A program made the position numbers and the translations under genes. Of a stretch of DNA of 64,000 bases, positions 52,101 through 61,050 are shown piece by piece (within the stretch, counting starts at the first letter, position 1; every line of letters starts with the position of its first letter). The stretch is taken from NCBI GenBank assembly GCA_963422675.2, contig CAXVYS010000009.1, positions 248,001 to 312,000 on the forward strand, written 5' to 3'. Origin of the DNA: UBA4416 sp963422675. GTDB taxonomy: Bacteria > Bacteroidota > Bacteroidia > B-17B0 > Aurantibacillaceae. The notes under the pieces are model-generated. The model was not told the origin of the DNA. It was given only the letters and a program-made list of their open reading frames with translations, and ran no database searches.

Positions 52101-53579
52101 TTATAGATCTACTAAGGCTATCAATAATTTCTCAATTTTTAATTTCGCTTCTTTCGGAGAGCAATCGTAATTATTAAACAGGACGGAAAACGCTAACTCC
52201 TTTCCGGATTTTGTTTTAACATAGCCACAGTAGCCACGTGCCCGGTTAATATAGCCTGTTTTAGCCCGCATATTATTCTCTGCAAATGTTCCTTTGCATA
52301 AGCTGGTCATGCTGCCGTTTTTTCCCGCAACCGGTAATGAGGCATTAAATGCGGAATACGTTATACTATCGCGGTATATTTTAGAAAGAATGGTTGCCTG
52401 GAATTTAGTAGTTACCGTATTTGCTCTTGAGAGTCCGCTTCCATCCACCATGTGTAAGCCGGAGATATCCACACCCCGTTCTTTCCAGTAATTTTCAACG
52501 GCGGTAATGCCATTGGCGGTTGTTCCCTGTTTCCCTGATTTGGCAACACCAATGGTTTTTAACAGGCTTTCAGCATAATGATTATTGCTTTTGGTATTAG
52601 TATAAAATACGATCTTATCCAAACCCGGAGACGTATGAGTATAAAGCAATTGGCTGGCTTTGTAGGTATACTTCTCAGGAATTTCGTTCATCACTGATTT
52701 GAGTTCTTTACTCCCTGCTAAATTTGCTTTAGCAAATTCACTTTTTAAAATAGTTCCAAAATAGACGGGAGGTTCGGGCATTTCAGCTTCTACCTCATAA
52801 TTTTTTTGATTAGCCGGAATCGTTCCTGTTACTTTTCGGCTATATGAATTCGGGTCGCCATATACAAAGGCATTGTCTTCTGAGCCTAAAGAAATAACGT
52901 TGGATTGAAAAGACATGCACTCGGAAAAATAAGTGGGTTTCACACTTTGTAAAGTAGCAACGGAGTTGGTTTCTCCACTGGAATAAAATAAAGAAAATTT
53001 ATTGTCTTTATAGGATAAACCGTTTGCTCCGGCACCAAAATAATTCCCAATGTCGCTCCAGATCCAGCTTCCGGGAATACTATTATCAAAGCAGGACGCA
53101 TCCATAACAAGAGACCCTTTTATTTTTTTGATGCCTTTACTTTTTATTTTTTTGATAACCGGATTTAAAAATAAAGAATCATTACTATAAAAATAAGAAG
53201 AATTAAAAGAGGGGTCGCCGCTTCCTTTTATAAGTATATCTCCACTATATATTCCGGTAAGAGTGTCGGGGATTTCCGTTAAGTAAAAGGATGTTTTGTA
53301 GGTGTAATTTTTTCCTAAAATACCAAGTGCCGCCGAAGTGGTTACCACTTTAAGCGTACTGGCAGGAATCATGGCCATTTCGGAATTGTAGTCTTTAAGA
53401 ACCTTTCCGGAAGCGGCATCCAAAATACAAAAGCTGATTTGGGCATGAGCAAGGTCTTTATCCGTTTGGTAGGTCTTTAAAACGTCATCCACGCTTTGTT
53501 GGGCTAGCGCATAACTCCCGGTAACAAAAATGAAGCAAAATAAAAGTGGCTTAAAAAATAATCCTTTGATAAGTACCAT
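52101..53579 (-). CDS. dacB: D-alanyl-D-alanine carboxypeptidase/endopeptidase (PBP4/DacB)
   Basis: The 492-aa protein has an N-terminal signal peptide (about 1-27, ending ALAQ). The penicillin-binding triad is Ser74-Thr-Leu-Lys77 in IPASTLKV, a second motif in VDGSGLSRANTV and Lys in MRAKTGYINRARG. Between them lies the long insert (about 100-300) characteristic of PBP4 (class C) proteins. It trims peptide cross-links in the periplasm. It is convergent with the aminotransferase gene and divergent from trmN6. Confidence 0.92.
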   Translation of the reverse strand: MVLIKGLFFKPLLFCFIFVTGSYALAQQSVDDVLKTYQTDKDLAHAQISFCILDAASGKVLKDYNSEMAMIPASTLKVVTTSAALGILGKNYTYKTSFYLTEIPDTLTGIYSGDILIKGSGDPSFNSSYFYSNDSLFLNPVIKKIKSKGIKKIKGSLVMDASCFDNSIPGSWIWSDIGNYFGAGANGLSYKDNKFSLFYSSGETNSVATLQSVKPTYFSECMSFQSNVISLGSEDNAFVYGDPNSYSRKVTGTIPANQKNYEVEAEMPEPPVYFGTILKSEFAKANLAGSKELKSVMNEIPEKYTYKASQLLYTHTSPGLDKIVFYTNTKSNNHYAESLLKTIGVAKSGKQGTTANGITAVENYWKERGVDISGLHMVDGSGLSRANTVTTKFQATILSKIYRDSITYSAFNASLPVAGKNGSMTSLCKGTFAENNMRAKTGYINRARGYCGYVKTKSGKELAFSVLFNNYDCSPKEAKLKIEKLLIALVDL

Positions 53580-53665
53580 GCTTTAACTTTTTTTGTTAAT
53601 TTAAAGATCTAAATTTAACTTTTTTACATTAACTTTAAAAGTAAACATTTATTTAAGAATGGTTT

Positions 53666-54382
53666 ATGCCAAACACATCATTTGCTTTTAAGCAATTTAC
53701 TATTAAACAGGATCGTTGCGCCATGAAGGTAGGAACAGATGCTGTATTATTAGGGTGTTGGGTGATTCCGAATGGGAGTAAAACCATTTTGGATATCGGT
53801 ACAGGTACAGGGGTTATTGCCTTAATGCTTGCTCAGAAAACAGACGCTTTTATTGATGCTATTGATATTGATGAGAATGCGGTTAAACAGGCACAGGAAA
53901 ATATTTCTGATAGTAAATTTTCACAAAGAATAAAGGTTACTTTAAATTCTTTTCAGGACTATTCAAAAGATACCGATAAACGATTTGACCTGATCGTTTC
54001 AAACCCCCCATACTTTGAACAATCTCTTAAATCGACCGATGAACAACGTTCTCAGGCAAGGCATGCATACGTATTACCGTTTGAAGAATTGTTAGATGGG
54101 GTGGTGAAAATCCTTAATCCCAAAGGAAAATTTTGTTTGATTCTCCCGAGGCTTGAAGCTGAAAAATTCAGAGCCCTTGCCGAAAAAAAAGGATTGCATT
54201 TATCTAAATTATTACGTGTTAAATCAAGAGCTGATAAAGATATGGACAAGCGCCATTTAATGCAGTTTGAATTTGTTCCTACTGAATTTTCTGAAAAGAC
54301 ATTGGTTATTGAAACCAATCACAGGCATCATTATACTGATGAATACAAGGAGTTTACGAAGGATTACTATGTAAATTTTTAG
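53666..54382 (+). CDS. trmN6: tRNA1(Val) (adenine(37)-N6)-methyltransferase, TrmN6/YfiC family
   Basis: The 238-aa methyltransferase has the N-terminal family block FKQFTIKQDRCAMKVGTDAVLLG (about 8-30), the SAM motif LDIGTGTGVIALMLAQ (about 42-57) and the catalytic NPPYF at 113-117. The C-terminal half includes RSQARHAYVLPFEELL, which is typical of YfiC-like enzymes that form m6A37 in tRNA1(Val). The start at ATG 53666 gives full-length domain alignment. It stands alone, divergent from dacB. Confidence 0.85.
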   Translation: MPNTSFAFKQFTIKQDRCAMKVGTDAVLLGCWVIPNGSKTILDIGTGTGVIALMLAQKTDAFIDAIDIDENAVKQAQENISDSKFSQRIKVTLNSFQDYSKDTDKRFDLIVSNPPYFEQSLKSTDEQRSQARHAYVLPFEELLDGVVKILNPKGKFCLILPRLEAEKFRALAEKKGLHLSKLLRVKSRADKDMDKRHLMQFEFVPTEFSEKTLVIETNHRHHYTDEYKEFTKDYYVNF

Positions 54383-54439
54383 CTATCGCTGGACTTTCTT
54401 CATTTATTTTTCTATCTTTAGTACGTTATACAACTAATT

Positions 54440-55489
54440 ATGCGAAAAATAGTAATTATAAGTTTTGGGTTAATGTGTTTTCATGTTAATGCACAAGACA
54501 CTGTAAAGGTAAAAACCAATCTGACTCCCGAACAGGAAGCACAAAATGCTTACAATGCAGGATTGGAATTTATATCCCAGAAAAACACTAATATGGCCAT
54601 TGAAAATTTTTCCAAGGCCATACAACTTAATCCCACTTTCGATAAAGCCTATTATAACAGAGGGTTCGCTAAATTCGAATCGAAGAATTATGAAGGCTCT
54701 ATAGAGGATTACAATAAAGCCCTGTCTTTAAAATCCTTATATACAGATGCTCTGTACGGTAAAGCTCAAAGCTTTTATGCTTTACACAAAAAAGATTCCT
54801 GTCTCGCATATTTAAATAAAACAACCCTGGTCGATGATACCTATAGTAAAGCCTTTTACCTGGGTGGCCAGCTAAAGTTTGAAAATGGTGATTATAAAGA
54901 AGCCATTGCTGAATACGATAAAGCAATTGCTGCAAAGGCCGATTATGCTTACGCCTATAATGACCGTGCTTCTGCTAAAAAACAATTAGGAGATGATGCG
55001 GGAGCTATTGCGGATTATCAAAAAGCCATTGCCAACGATCCTAAATTGTATTTTGCTTACAATAGCATGGGATCATGCAAACGTAACAAAGGAGATAATT
55101 CGGGTGCTATAGATGCCTATACCAAAGCCCTGGAATTAAAATCAGATTATTATTTAGCGCTCAATAACCGCGGATCGGCTAAACTAAATGCAAACGATAT
55201 CAATGGAGCCATTGCTGATTTTGATGCAGCCCTTCGCCAAAAAGCGGATTATGTGTTAGCTATGAACAATATGGCATCAGCCTACATTAAAAAGAAAGAT
55301 TATAAATCTGCGGAAGATTGGGTAAATAAAGCCATTCAGGCCGATTCAAAAGCCGGTGCCGCTTATTTAAACCGGGGTATTATTAAACAAATGCAACGCA
55401 ATGAGGAAGGAGCCTGTGCCGATTGGAAAAAAGCTGCAGAGCTTGGAGTAGCAGAAGGAAAGAGTTATTCAGCCGGTTTGTGTGATTAA
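54440..55489 (+). CDS. Exported tetratricopeptide-repeat protein
   Basis: The 349-aa protein has a signal peptide (about 1-19, ending VNAQ) and about nine TPR units of 34 residues (from residue 30), e.g. AYYNRGFAKFESKNYEGSIE, AYNDRASAKKQLGDDAGAIA and ALNNRGSAKLNANDINGAIA, ending in a capping helix. It is a protein-interaction scaffold, probably periplasmic. It lies 58 bp upstream of the PorE-like gene, which also contains a TPR-like domain, on the same strand. A weak -7 box (TATCTTTA at 54413-54420) precedes it. Confidence 0.85.
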   Translation: MRKIVIISFGLMCFHVNAQDTVKVKTNLTPEQEAQNAYNAGLEFISQKNTNMAIENFSKAIQLNPTFDKAYYNRGFAKFESKNYEGSIEDYNKALSLKSLYTDALYGKAQSFYALHKKDSCLAYLNKTTLVDDTYSKAFYLGGQLKFENGDYKEAIAEYDKAIAAKADYAYAYNDRASAKKQLGDDAGAIADYQKAIANDPKLYFAYNSMGSCKRNKGDNSGAIDAYTKALELKSDYYLALNNRGSAKLNANDINGAIADFDAALRQKADYVLAMNNMASAYIKKKDYKSAEDWVNKAIQADSKAGAAYLNRGIIKQMQRNEEGACADWKKAAELGVAEGKSYSAGLCD

Positions 55490-55547
55490 TGGTCCTATCC
55501 CCCTTTCAACACATTAAAATTATTAAATACGTATTGTCTTAACACCT

Positions 55548-57701
55548 ATGTTTATGAAACTAATAATTATATTTTCGCTTGTTGTTTTGTTTGGTCTGTC
55601 TTCAAAAGCTCAAAGTATTGAGTTTGAAAAAAGTAATTTCCCTGATAAAAAAGACCTTTTAAAAGAAGCTAAGAAAAGCCTGGAAGAAGGAAAAGATGCG
55701 TTTGTTCTTGGGAAAAAAGAATATAATTTCATTCTGGATGAATATATAAAGTTTCATGATTATTTCCCGGTGAGTAGAAATGATTACCGCCATGCCGGTG
55801 ATATTTATTATAGCCAGGCAAAGCCGTTTTTATTAAAGGCTCAGGAATTTAATCCTAATAATGCCGATTTGAATTATATGCTGGGATTGATCAGTTTTAA
55901 TTTAAGCCCGCAAACCATGGATGCTGTAAAGTACCTCGACAAATCCTATTCTTTAAATCCTAAAATGGGGGAAGATGGACTTTACCTGTTAGCATGGGCC
56001 AACCAAATTAACTTAAAGTGGGATGATGCCATCAAGTACTATCAATTAGCGTTAACGGCTTTATCGGTTAATACGAAAGAGAATGCCATTGCAATGACTG
56101 ATATTAATAAAAAAATAGCCGAGTGTAGAAGCGGAAAAATATTGGTAGCGAATCCCCAACGTATTTTTGTAGATAACCTGGGATCTGCTATCAATACACA
56201 ATACCCTGAGTATAGTGCATTTATTACAGCCGATGAATCTGTGATCGCTTTTACAGCTTGCAGAAACACCACTACCGGTGGCAAAACCGATGGTGAGAAC
56301 GGTGGCTTCTTTGAAGATCTGTATGTGTCGTCACGTAAAGGAAGGGAATGGGCTCCCGCACAAAATTTCGGACCTATTGTAAATAGTGAAGATCATGATG
56401 CCACAGCGGGTTTATCTTCTGATGGTACTGTTTTATTTGTATACAAATTCAAGGAAAAAGATGGCGGAGATATTTATGTGAGCAATTTAGTAGGTGCTGC
56501 CTGGACAAAGCCTGAGCATCTTAATAAAAATATTAATTCAAAATCGCATGAGTCTTCGGTGAGCTTATCCTACGATGGTAAACGCCTTTATTTTGTAAGT
56601 GACAGAGATGGTGGTTTGGGTGACAGGGATATTTATTATTCTGATAAAGACCTTAAAGGAGAGTGGGGCCCGGCGATAAATGTAGGTCCTGTTTTAAATA
56701 CGAAGTATGCCGAAGAAGGCGTATTTATTCATCCCGATGGCAAAACCATTTACTTTAGTTCTAAAGGGCATAATAATATGGGTGGCTTTGATATTTTTAA
56801 ATCCGTTTTTGAAAACGGCAAATGGAGTGAGCCTGAAAATCTCGGATATCCTATTAACGGACCTGATGATGATGTATTCTTTGTAATTAACGGGAGTGGA
56901 CATCACGGGTACTTTGCTTCTTCCAAACAAGGTGGTTTTGGCGATAAGGATATTTATAAAATTACATTCCTTGGTCCTGAAAAACAACCATTGCTCATGA
57001 ACGAAGATAATTTGCTGGCGAGTGTTACTGCACCGGTAAGTGAATTTAAAGCGGAAAAAATAGAATCAACCGGCCCTAAAATGACGATTCTCAAAGGGGT
57101 AATTAGTGATGAACAAACCAAACAACCATTGGAAGCTACTATTGAACTGGTAGATAATTCCAGGAATGAAGTCATTGCTGTTTTCAAATCCAATAGTACT
57201 ACGGGGAGGTATTTAGTGTCTTTACCTTCCGGAAAAAATTATGGAATTGCAGTTAAGCGCGACGGGTATTTATTCCATTCGGAAAATTTCGATTTACCTG
57301 CTGCTGCTAACTTTCAGGAAGTAGAAAAAAACATTGAATTGAAAAAAATAGATATTGGAAAAACCATTACCCTAAGAAATATTTTCTTTGATTTCGACAA
57401 AGCCACCATCCGCCCTGAATCAGCCAATGAACTCGACCGTTTAATTAAATTACTTACAGAAAACCCTACACTTAAAATTGAATTAGGTAGCCACACCGAT
57501 AGTAAGGGAAGCGACGATTACAATCAAAAACTATCTCAGTCGCGATCACAATCGGTAGTAACCTATTTAATTGGTAAAGGTATTTCAGGAGACCGCCTGG
57601 TAGCAAAAGGTTATGGAGAAACCGTTCCTGTAGCAACTAATGATACAGAAGAAGGAAGACAAATGAACCGAAGAACGGATTTTAAAATTTTGAGTAAATA
57701 A
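55548..57701 (+). CDS. PorE-like OmpA-family outer-membrane protein (TPR + WD40-like + carboxypeptidase-regulatory-like + OmpA)
   Basis: The 717-aa protein has a signal peptide (about 1-22). In order it carries an N-terminal TPR-like helical domain (about 25-185), PD40/WD40-like blades (about 190-470; DGKRLYFVSDRDGGLGDRDI and PDGKTIYFSSKGHNNMGGFD are clear repeats), a carboxypeptidase-regulatory-like domain (about 510-600) and a peptidoglycan-binding OmpA domain (about 605-717; FFDFDKATIRPES and GSHTDSKGSDDYNQKLSQSR). This four-domain order is that of PorE, a T9SS-associated outer-membrane/peptidoglycan anchor. Paralogues with other roles exist, so PorE itself is a hypothesis. Confidence 0.75.
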   Translation: MFMKLIIIFSLVVLFGLSSKAQSIEFEKSNFPDKKDLLKEAKKSLEEGKDAFVLGKKEYNFILDEYIKFHDYFPVSRNDYRHAGDIYYSQAKPFLLKAQEFNPNNADLNYMLGLISFNLSPQTMDAVKYLDKSYSLNPKMGEDGLYLLAWANQINLKWDDAIKYYQLALTALSVNTKENAIAMTDINKKIAECRSGKILVANPQRIFVDNLGSAINTQYPEYSAFITADESVIAFTACRNTTTGGKTDGENGGFFEDLYVSSRKGREWAPAQNFGPIVNSEDHDATAGLSSDGTVLFVYKFKEKDGGDIYVSNLVGAAWTKPEHLNKNINSKSHESSVSLSYDGKRLYFVSDRDGGLGDRDIYYSDKDLKGEWGPAINVGPVLNTKYAEEGVFIHPDGKTIYFSSKGHNNMGGFDIFKSVFENGKWSEPENLGYPINGPDDDVFFVINGSGHHGYFASSKQGGFGDKDIYKITFLGPEKQPLLMNEDNLLASVTAPVSEFKAEKIESTGPKMTILKGVISDEQTKQPLEATIELVDNSRNEVIAVFKSNSTTGRYLVSLPSGKNYGIAVKRDGYLFHSENFDLPAAANFQEVEKNIELKKIDIGKTITLRNIFFDFDKATIRPESANELDRLIKLLTENPTLKIELGSHTDSKGSDDYNQKLSQSRSQSVVTYLIGKGISGDRLVAKGYGETVPVATNDTEEGRQMNRRTDFKILSK

Positions 57702-57704
57702 TAA

Positions 57705-58964
57705 ATGGCAGGTATGTTTTCTGGACTTTGGAATTTTATTTCTACTATCGGAATAAAAAAAGAATATGATGATAGTTTGATAAAACGGATTACGCTAACG
57801 AACCAGTTTAGTACAATTGCTTTAGTCATTTTCTTATTAAGTGGATTCAATAATTTAGCATTGGGCGATCTGTTCTCCGGCTTGCTGTTAGAAGGTTTTG
57901 TGCTCATCTGTGTATTGGGCTTATACATCAATAGCAGACATTACCATGCGTTTGCCATTTCGTTTTTGTTCATTACAATAAATGTGGCTTTGTTTTATTT
58001 CAATTCGTATTCGGGAATGTTGTCCGGCACCTACTTATATTATTTTCCTTTAATATTGGCCATTGCCTTTGTATTTAATGTGAAAGAAGATAAAAATATG
58101 ATGTTAATGCAGTTGTTATTGATCCTTACATCTATTTTCATTAATGTGTTTACCCATTATACATTATTTAAAAGCAGTTTTATTACGGATGATAAGCGTT
58201 ACCAAATGTTTATGTTCAACCTGGTGTTCAGTTGTTGTGCGGTTGGCTTTTTTATTTACCTAACGGTACAAAAAGGGCTCACGGAGATGGAACTATACAA
58301 CCAACGGCTGGCAGAGCACACTGCAGCAGAGAAACAAATTAAAGAAGCTTTGGCAGAAAAAGAAGTATTGTTATCTGAATTGCATCACCGAGTGAAAAAT
58401 AACCTGGCCATTATTTCCGGGTTATTTAACTTAAAAATAAATGCCAAATTACACGAAGACGCCAGGAGTGTTTTGATTGAGAGTCGCGACAGGGTTGTGT
58501 CAATGGCACTGATTCATAACCGTCTTTACACCAATAATAATTTTACCGATGTCAATTTCGAACACTATACCAATGAATTGGTTCATGAAATTAACCGTTC
58601 CTATCCTTCTATTTCGGGGTCGGTTAAAGTAACTACCCAAATAAGTGATGTGGTGTTAGATATTAATACAGCAGTTCCCTGCGGTTTAATTTTAAATGAG
58701 CTGCTTACGAATTGCTATAAACATGCCTTTGTAAATAGAAATAAAGGATGGATAGATATTTCGTTTACCCAAAAAGAGCGAAAGTATTGTTTAACCGTAA
58801 AGGATGATGGAGTAGGCCTGGCACCGGGGTACAATGAAAAAGAATCCTTAGGGTTTATTGTGATAGACGCGTTAAGCGATCAGATAGGTGGTGCCTATAC
58901 GTTTGTCGAAAATAACGGAACACAGTTTAAATTAACTTTTGGAACTAACAGTAGCAGCAATTAA
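57705..58964 (+). CDS. Membrane histidine kinase, HisKA_2 family
   Basis: The 419-aa protein has six membrane helices in residues ~36-190, a short coiled linker (EMELYNQRLAEHTAAEKQIK), and then a HisKA_2 dimerisation domain with ELHHRVKNNLA at 225-235 (phospho-acceptor His227 or 228). The ATPase part has ELLTNCYKHAF (N box), KDDGVGLA and ESLGFIVIDALSDQIGG. No receiver domain is fused and no response regulator is in view. It starts 3 bp after the PorE-like gene, so they are probably cotranscribed. Confidence 0.88.
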   Translation: MAGMFSGLWNFISTIGIKKEYDDSLIKRITLTNQFSTIALVIFLLSGFNNLALGDLFSGLLLEGFVLICVLGLYINSRHYHAFAISFLFITINVALFYFNSYSGMLSGTYLYYFPLILAIAFVFNVKEDKNMMLMQLLLILTSIFINVFTHYTLFKSSFITDDKRYQMFMFNLVFSCCAVGFFIYLTVQKGLTEMELYNQRLAEHTAAEKQIKEALAEKEVLLSELHHRVKNNLAIISGLFNLKINAKLHEDARSVLIESRDRVVSMALIHNRLYTNNNFTDVNFEHYTNELVHEINRSYPSISGSVKVTTQISDVVLDINTAVPCGLILNELLTNCYKHAFVNRNKGWIDISFTQKERKYCLTVKDDGVGLAPGYNEKESLGFIVIDALSDQIGGAYTFVENNGTQFKLTFGTNSSSN

Positions 58965-58974
58965 TTTCTGTAAA

Positions 58975-60837
58975 TTATTCAACGATCAGCTTTTTAGCTT
59001 TGAGGTTAGTACCATCATACAAGCGTATCATATAAATTCCTTTTGCCAGTTCAATGTCGTTTATACGGATCGCATTATTTTTTCCATTTAATAAATGAAT
59101 ATTCCGTGAAATAATCTGTCGACCTGTAATATCATAAATACTTAATTCTACCGAGGGTGAAGAAGATTTGTCAAATGATACATACACAGGCTCGTTGCTC
59201 CCCGCAGGATTTGGGAAAACAGAAAACATCATTTCTTTTTCAAAAGTTATAGAAACGATTTCTGAATACGTATATTTTCCTCCTATATCAGTTTGTTTTA
59301 ACCGGTAGTAATTTACAGGAAATGGTTTAGTATCGTAAAGATCATAATGACTTATCGTAGTAGTAGTTCCTTTTGCTTTTACGGTTCCGAGGTATTCGAA
59401 ATTAATTCCATCGCTGCTTTTTTCAACGGTATAATAATCGTTGTTTATTTCAGTAGCTGTTATCCAGAATAATTTAACGTTTGGTTCTTCCACTTCACCA
59501 TTAAAGCTTAACAGTTCAATTGGCAGAGGACCACCTGCTGTAAGGATTCCCGCATTACTTGTGCCACCGCCATTTCCGGCAGAGGAAGAAGACGTATTGT
59601 TATTCGTTCCACCTATTCCGTTTGCAGTAGTAGTAGTCATATTTATAGTTGGCTGAGCGATAGAAAAAATCACAGCACCTTGTCCACCGCCGCCGCCGCC
59701 GCCATGCTCTGCCGGATCTCCTACATTACCTCCATTGCCACCATTTGCATTAATGGCAAGTGGGCAGGTAGCACTTACCGAATAGCTGGTTACTTGTAAT
59801 ACAATGGTTCCTGCAGCGCCACCGCCCCCTGCACCGTCGTTTCCACTGTTTAATGTGTTACCACCATTAGCAGTTATTTTAATAGCGCTGCCACATACCG
59901 TGTTGGTTACCAATGTATTTGCTTTAATCAATATAATACCGCCACCATTACCACCATCTAAACCGGAGGTATTGTTTTGCTGGCCACCGCCCCCTCCACC
60001 GCCCATAAAGATTCTGGCTCCGGTGATATAAGATGATAAAGATAAGCCACCTAATCCTCCTGAGTTATTTGCGGCGGCTCCACAACTGTATCCAAAGCCG
60101 CCGGCTCCACCGGCAGTATAATTTCCACCGCCGCCACCGCCGCCGTTGTGCTCGTTACCACCACCACCGCCATTCAATATTTTTCCACGGCCATTGGTAA
60201 ATGTTACATCCGTTGCTTTATAAATACCTTCTCCTTTAAATGCTTCGTCCACCGAACTGGTTTTGTAAAGCGCCGGTAGGCACGATCCGGCTACAGGGTT
60301 TGAGTTAATCAGTCCTTTTCTAAAACCAATAATATCCGCACTAACGGCATGGTTTAAGGTTAACGTATTTGTTACTTCAAAGGCAATAACACCACCAACA
60401 TTCCCATTCCATGCCAAACCGCTAATGGCCGCAGTAGTTGTGAAACTAGCACCCATATTCCGATACGTAATTACCTGCACCGATGCGTTTGTACCTGTGT
60501 GGTAAGTATTGGCCAGCGCAGTTGAAAGTGTAATGGAGGTAGGCGTGCCAACGGGAGAACAGGCAGTAATTGTACCTATTTCATACAAACCTGCGCTCGA
60601 AATAGCTCCCATATCTCCAAATGTAGCACTGTTAGAGGTGTTAGCACCAATCACATCATCCTGCATCTGCATAATTACAACTTTACCACCAACCGTAAAA
60701 GTGTGGCTTGTTTGATTGAGATTTGTTACGGTTAAAGTCGTTCCTGAAATCCCGCTTACTTTAGCGTAAGCATTTAATATTTGGGCTTTGGAAAAGAAAC
60801 AAACAAGAGAGAATACAAAAAAATAAAGCTTGTTCAT
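58975..60837 (-). CDS. Glycine-rich surface protein with T9SS sorting domain
   Basis: The 620-aa protein has a signal peptide (1-19). The N-terminal half (to ~215) is beta-rich with repeated aliphatic/Thr patterns. The middle (about 215-440) is very Gly-rich, e.g. GGGGGNEHNGGGGGG, GGAGGFGYSCGAAANNSGGL and GGGGGGGQGAV. The C-terminal part holds a short beta-domain (about 450-540) and a type A T9SS sorting domain (from FSVFPNPAGSNEPVYVSF). It is probably a secreted adhesin or structural matrix protein; the exact function is unknown. Short proline-rich open frames on the other strand at 59804-60031 are composition artefacts of this region. Confidence 0.8.
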   Translation of the reverse strand: MNKLYFFVFSLVCFFSKAQILNAYAKVSGISGTTLTVTNLNQTSHTFTVGGKVVIMQMQDDVIGANTSNSATFGDMGAISSAGLYEIGTITACSPVGTPTSITLSTALANTYHTGTNASVQVITYRNMGASFTTTAAISGLAWNGNVGGVIAFEVTNTLTLNHAVSADIIGFRKGLINSNPVAGSCLPALYKTSSVDEAFKGEGIYKATDVTFTNGRGKILNGGGGGNEHNGGGGGGGNYTAGGAGGFGYSCGAAANNSGGLGGLSLSSYITGARIFMGGGGGGGQQNNTSGLDGGNGGGIILIKANTLVTNTVCGSAIKITANGGNTLNSGNDGAGGGGAAGTIVLQVTSYSVSATCPLAINANGGNGGNVGDPAEHGGGGGGGQGAVIFSIAQPTINMTTTTANGIGGTNNNTSSSSAGNGGGTSNAGILTAGGPLPIELLSFNGEVEEPNVKLFWITATEINNDYYTVEKSSDGINFEYLGTVKAKGTTTTISHYDLYDTKPFPVNYYRLKQTDIGGKYTYSEIVSITFEKEMMFSVFPNPAGSNEPVYVSFDKSSSPSVELSIYDITGRQIISRNIHLLNGKNNAIRINDIELAKGIYMIRLYDGTNLKAKKLIVE

Positions 60838-61050
60838 AAAGTGCGGTTAGTACTGATTTGCTGAGCAATGTATTAAAATTCAATGGAGTAGCTTATTTTT
60901 TTAGATGAACATCTACAAAAAATCTACCAATTTCAATAATCATCGGTTTGCCATATTATTTTTCCGTCAAATTATCTTTTTCTTTGCAATTGTTAGCAAA
61001 GTGGTACGTGTATAATTCTTATATTAGTAGCTCAACTTATAGTTTAATTT

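Noticed and set aside
59804..60031. Plus-strand proline-rich open frame inside the glycine-rich gene
   Set aside because: It is the reverse complement of the Gly tract (GGN read as CCN) and has no start context or family features.
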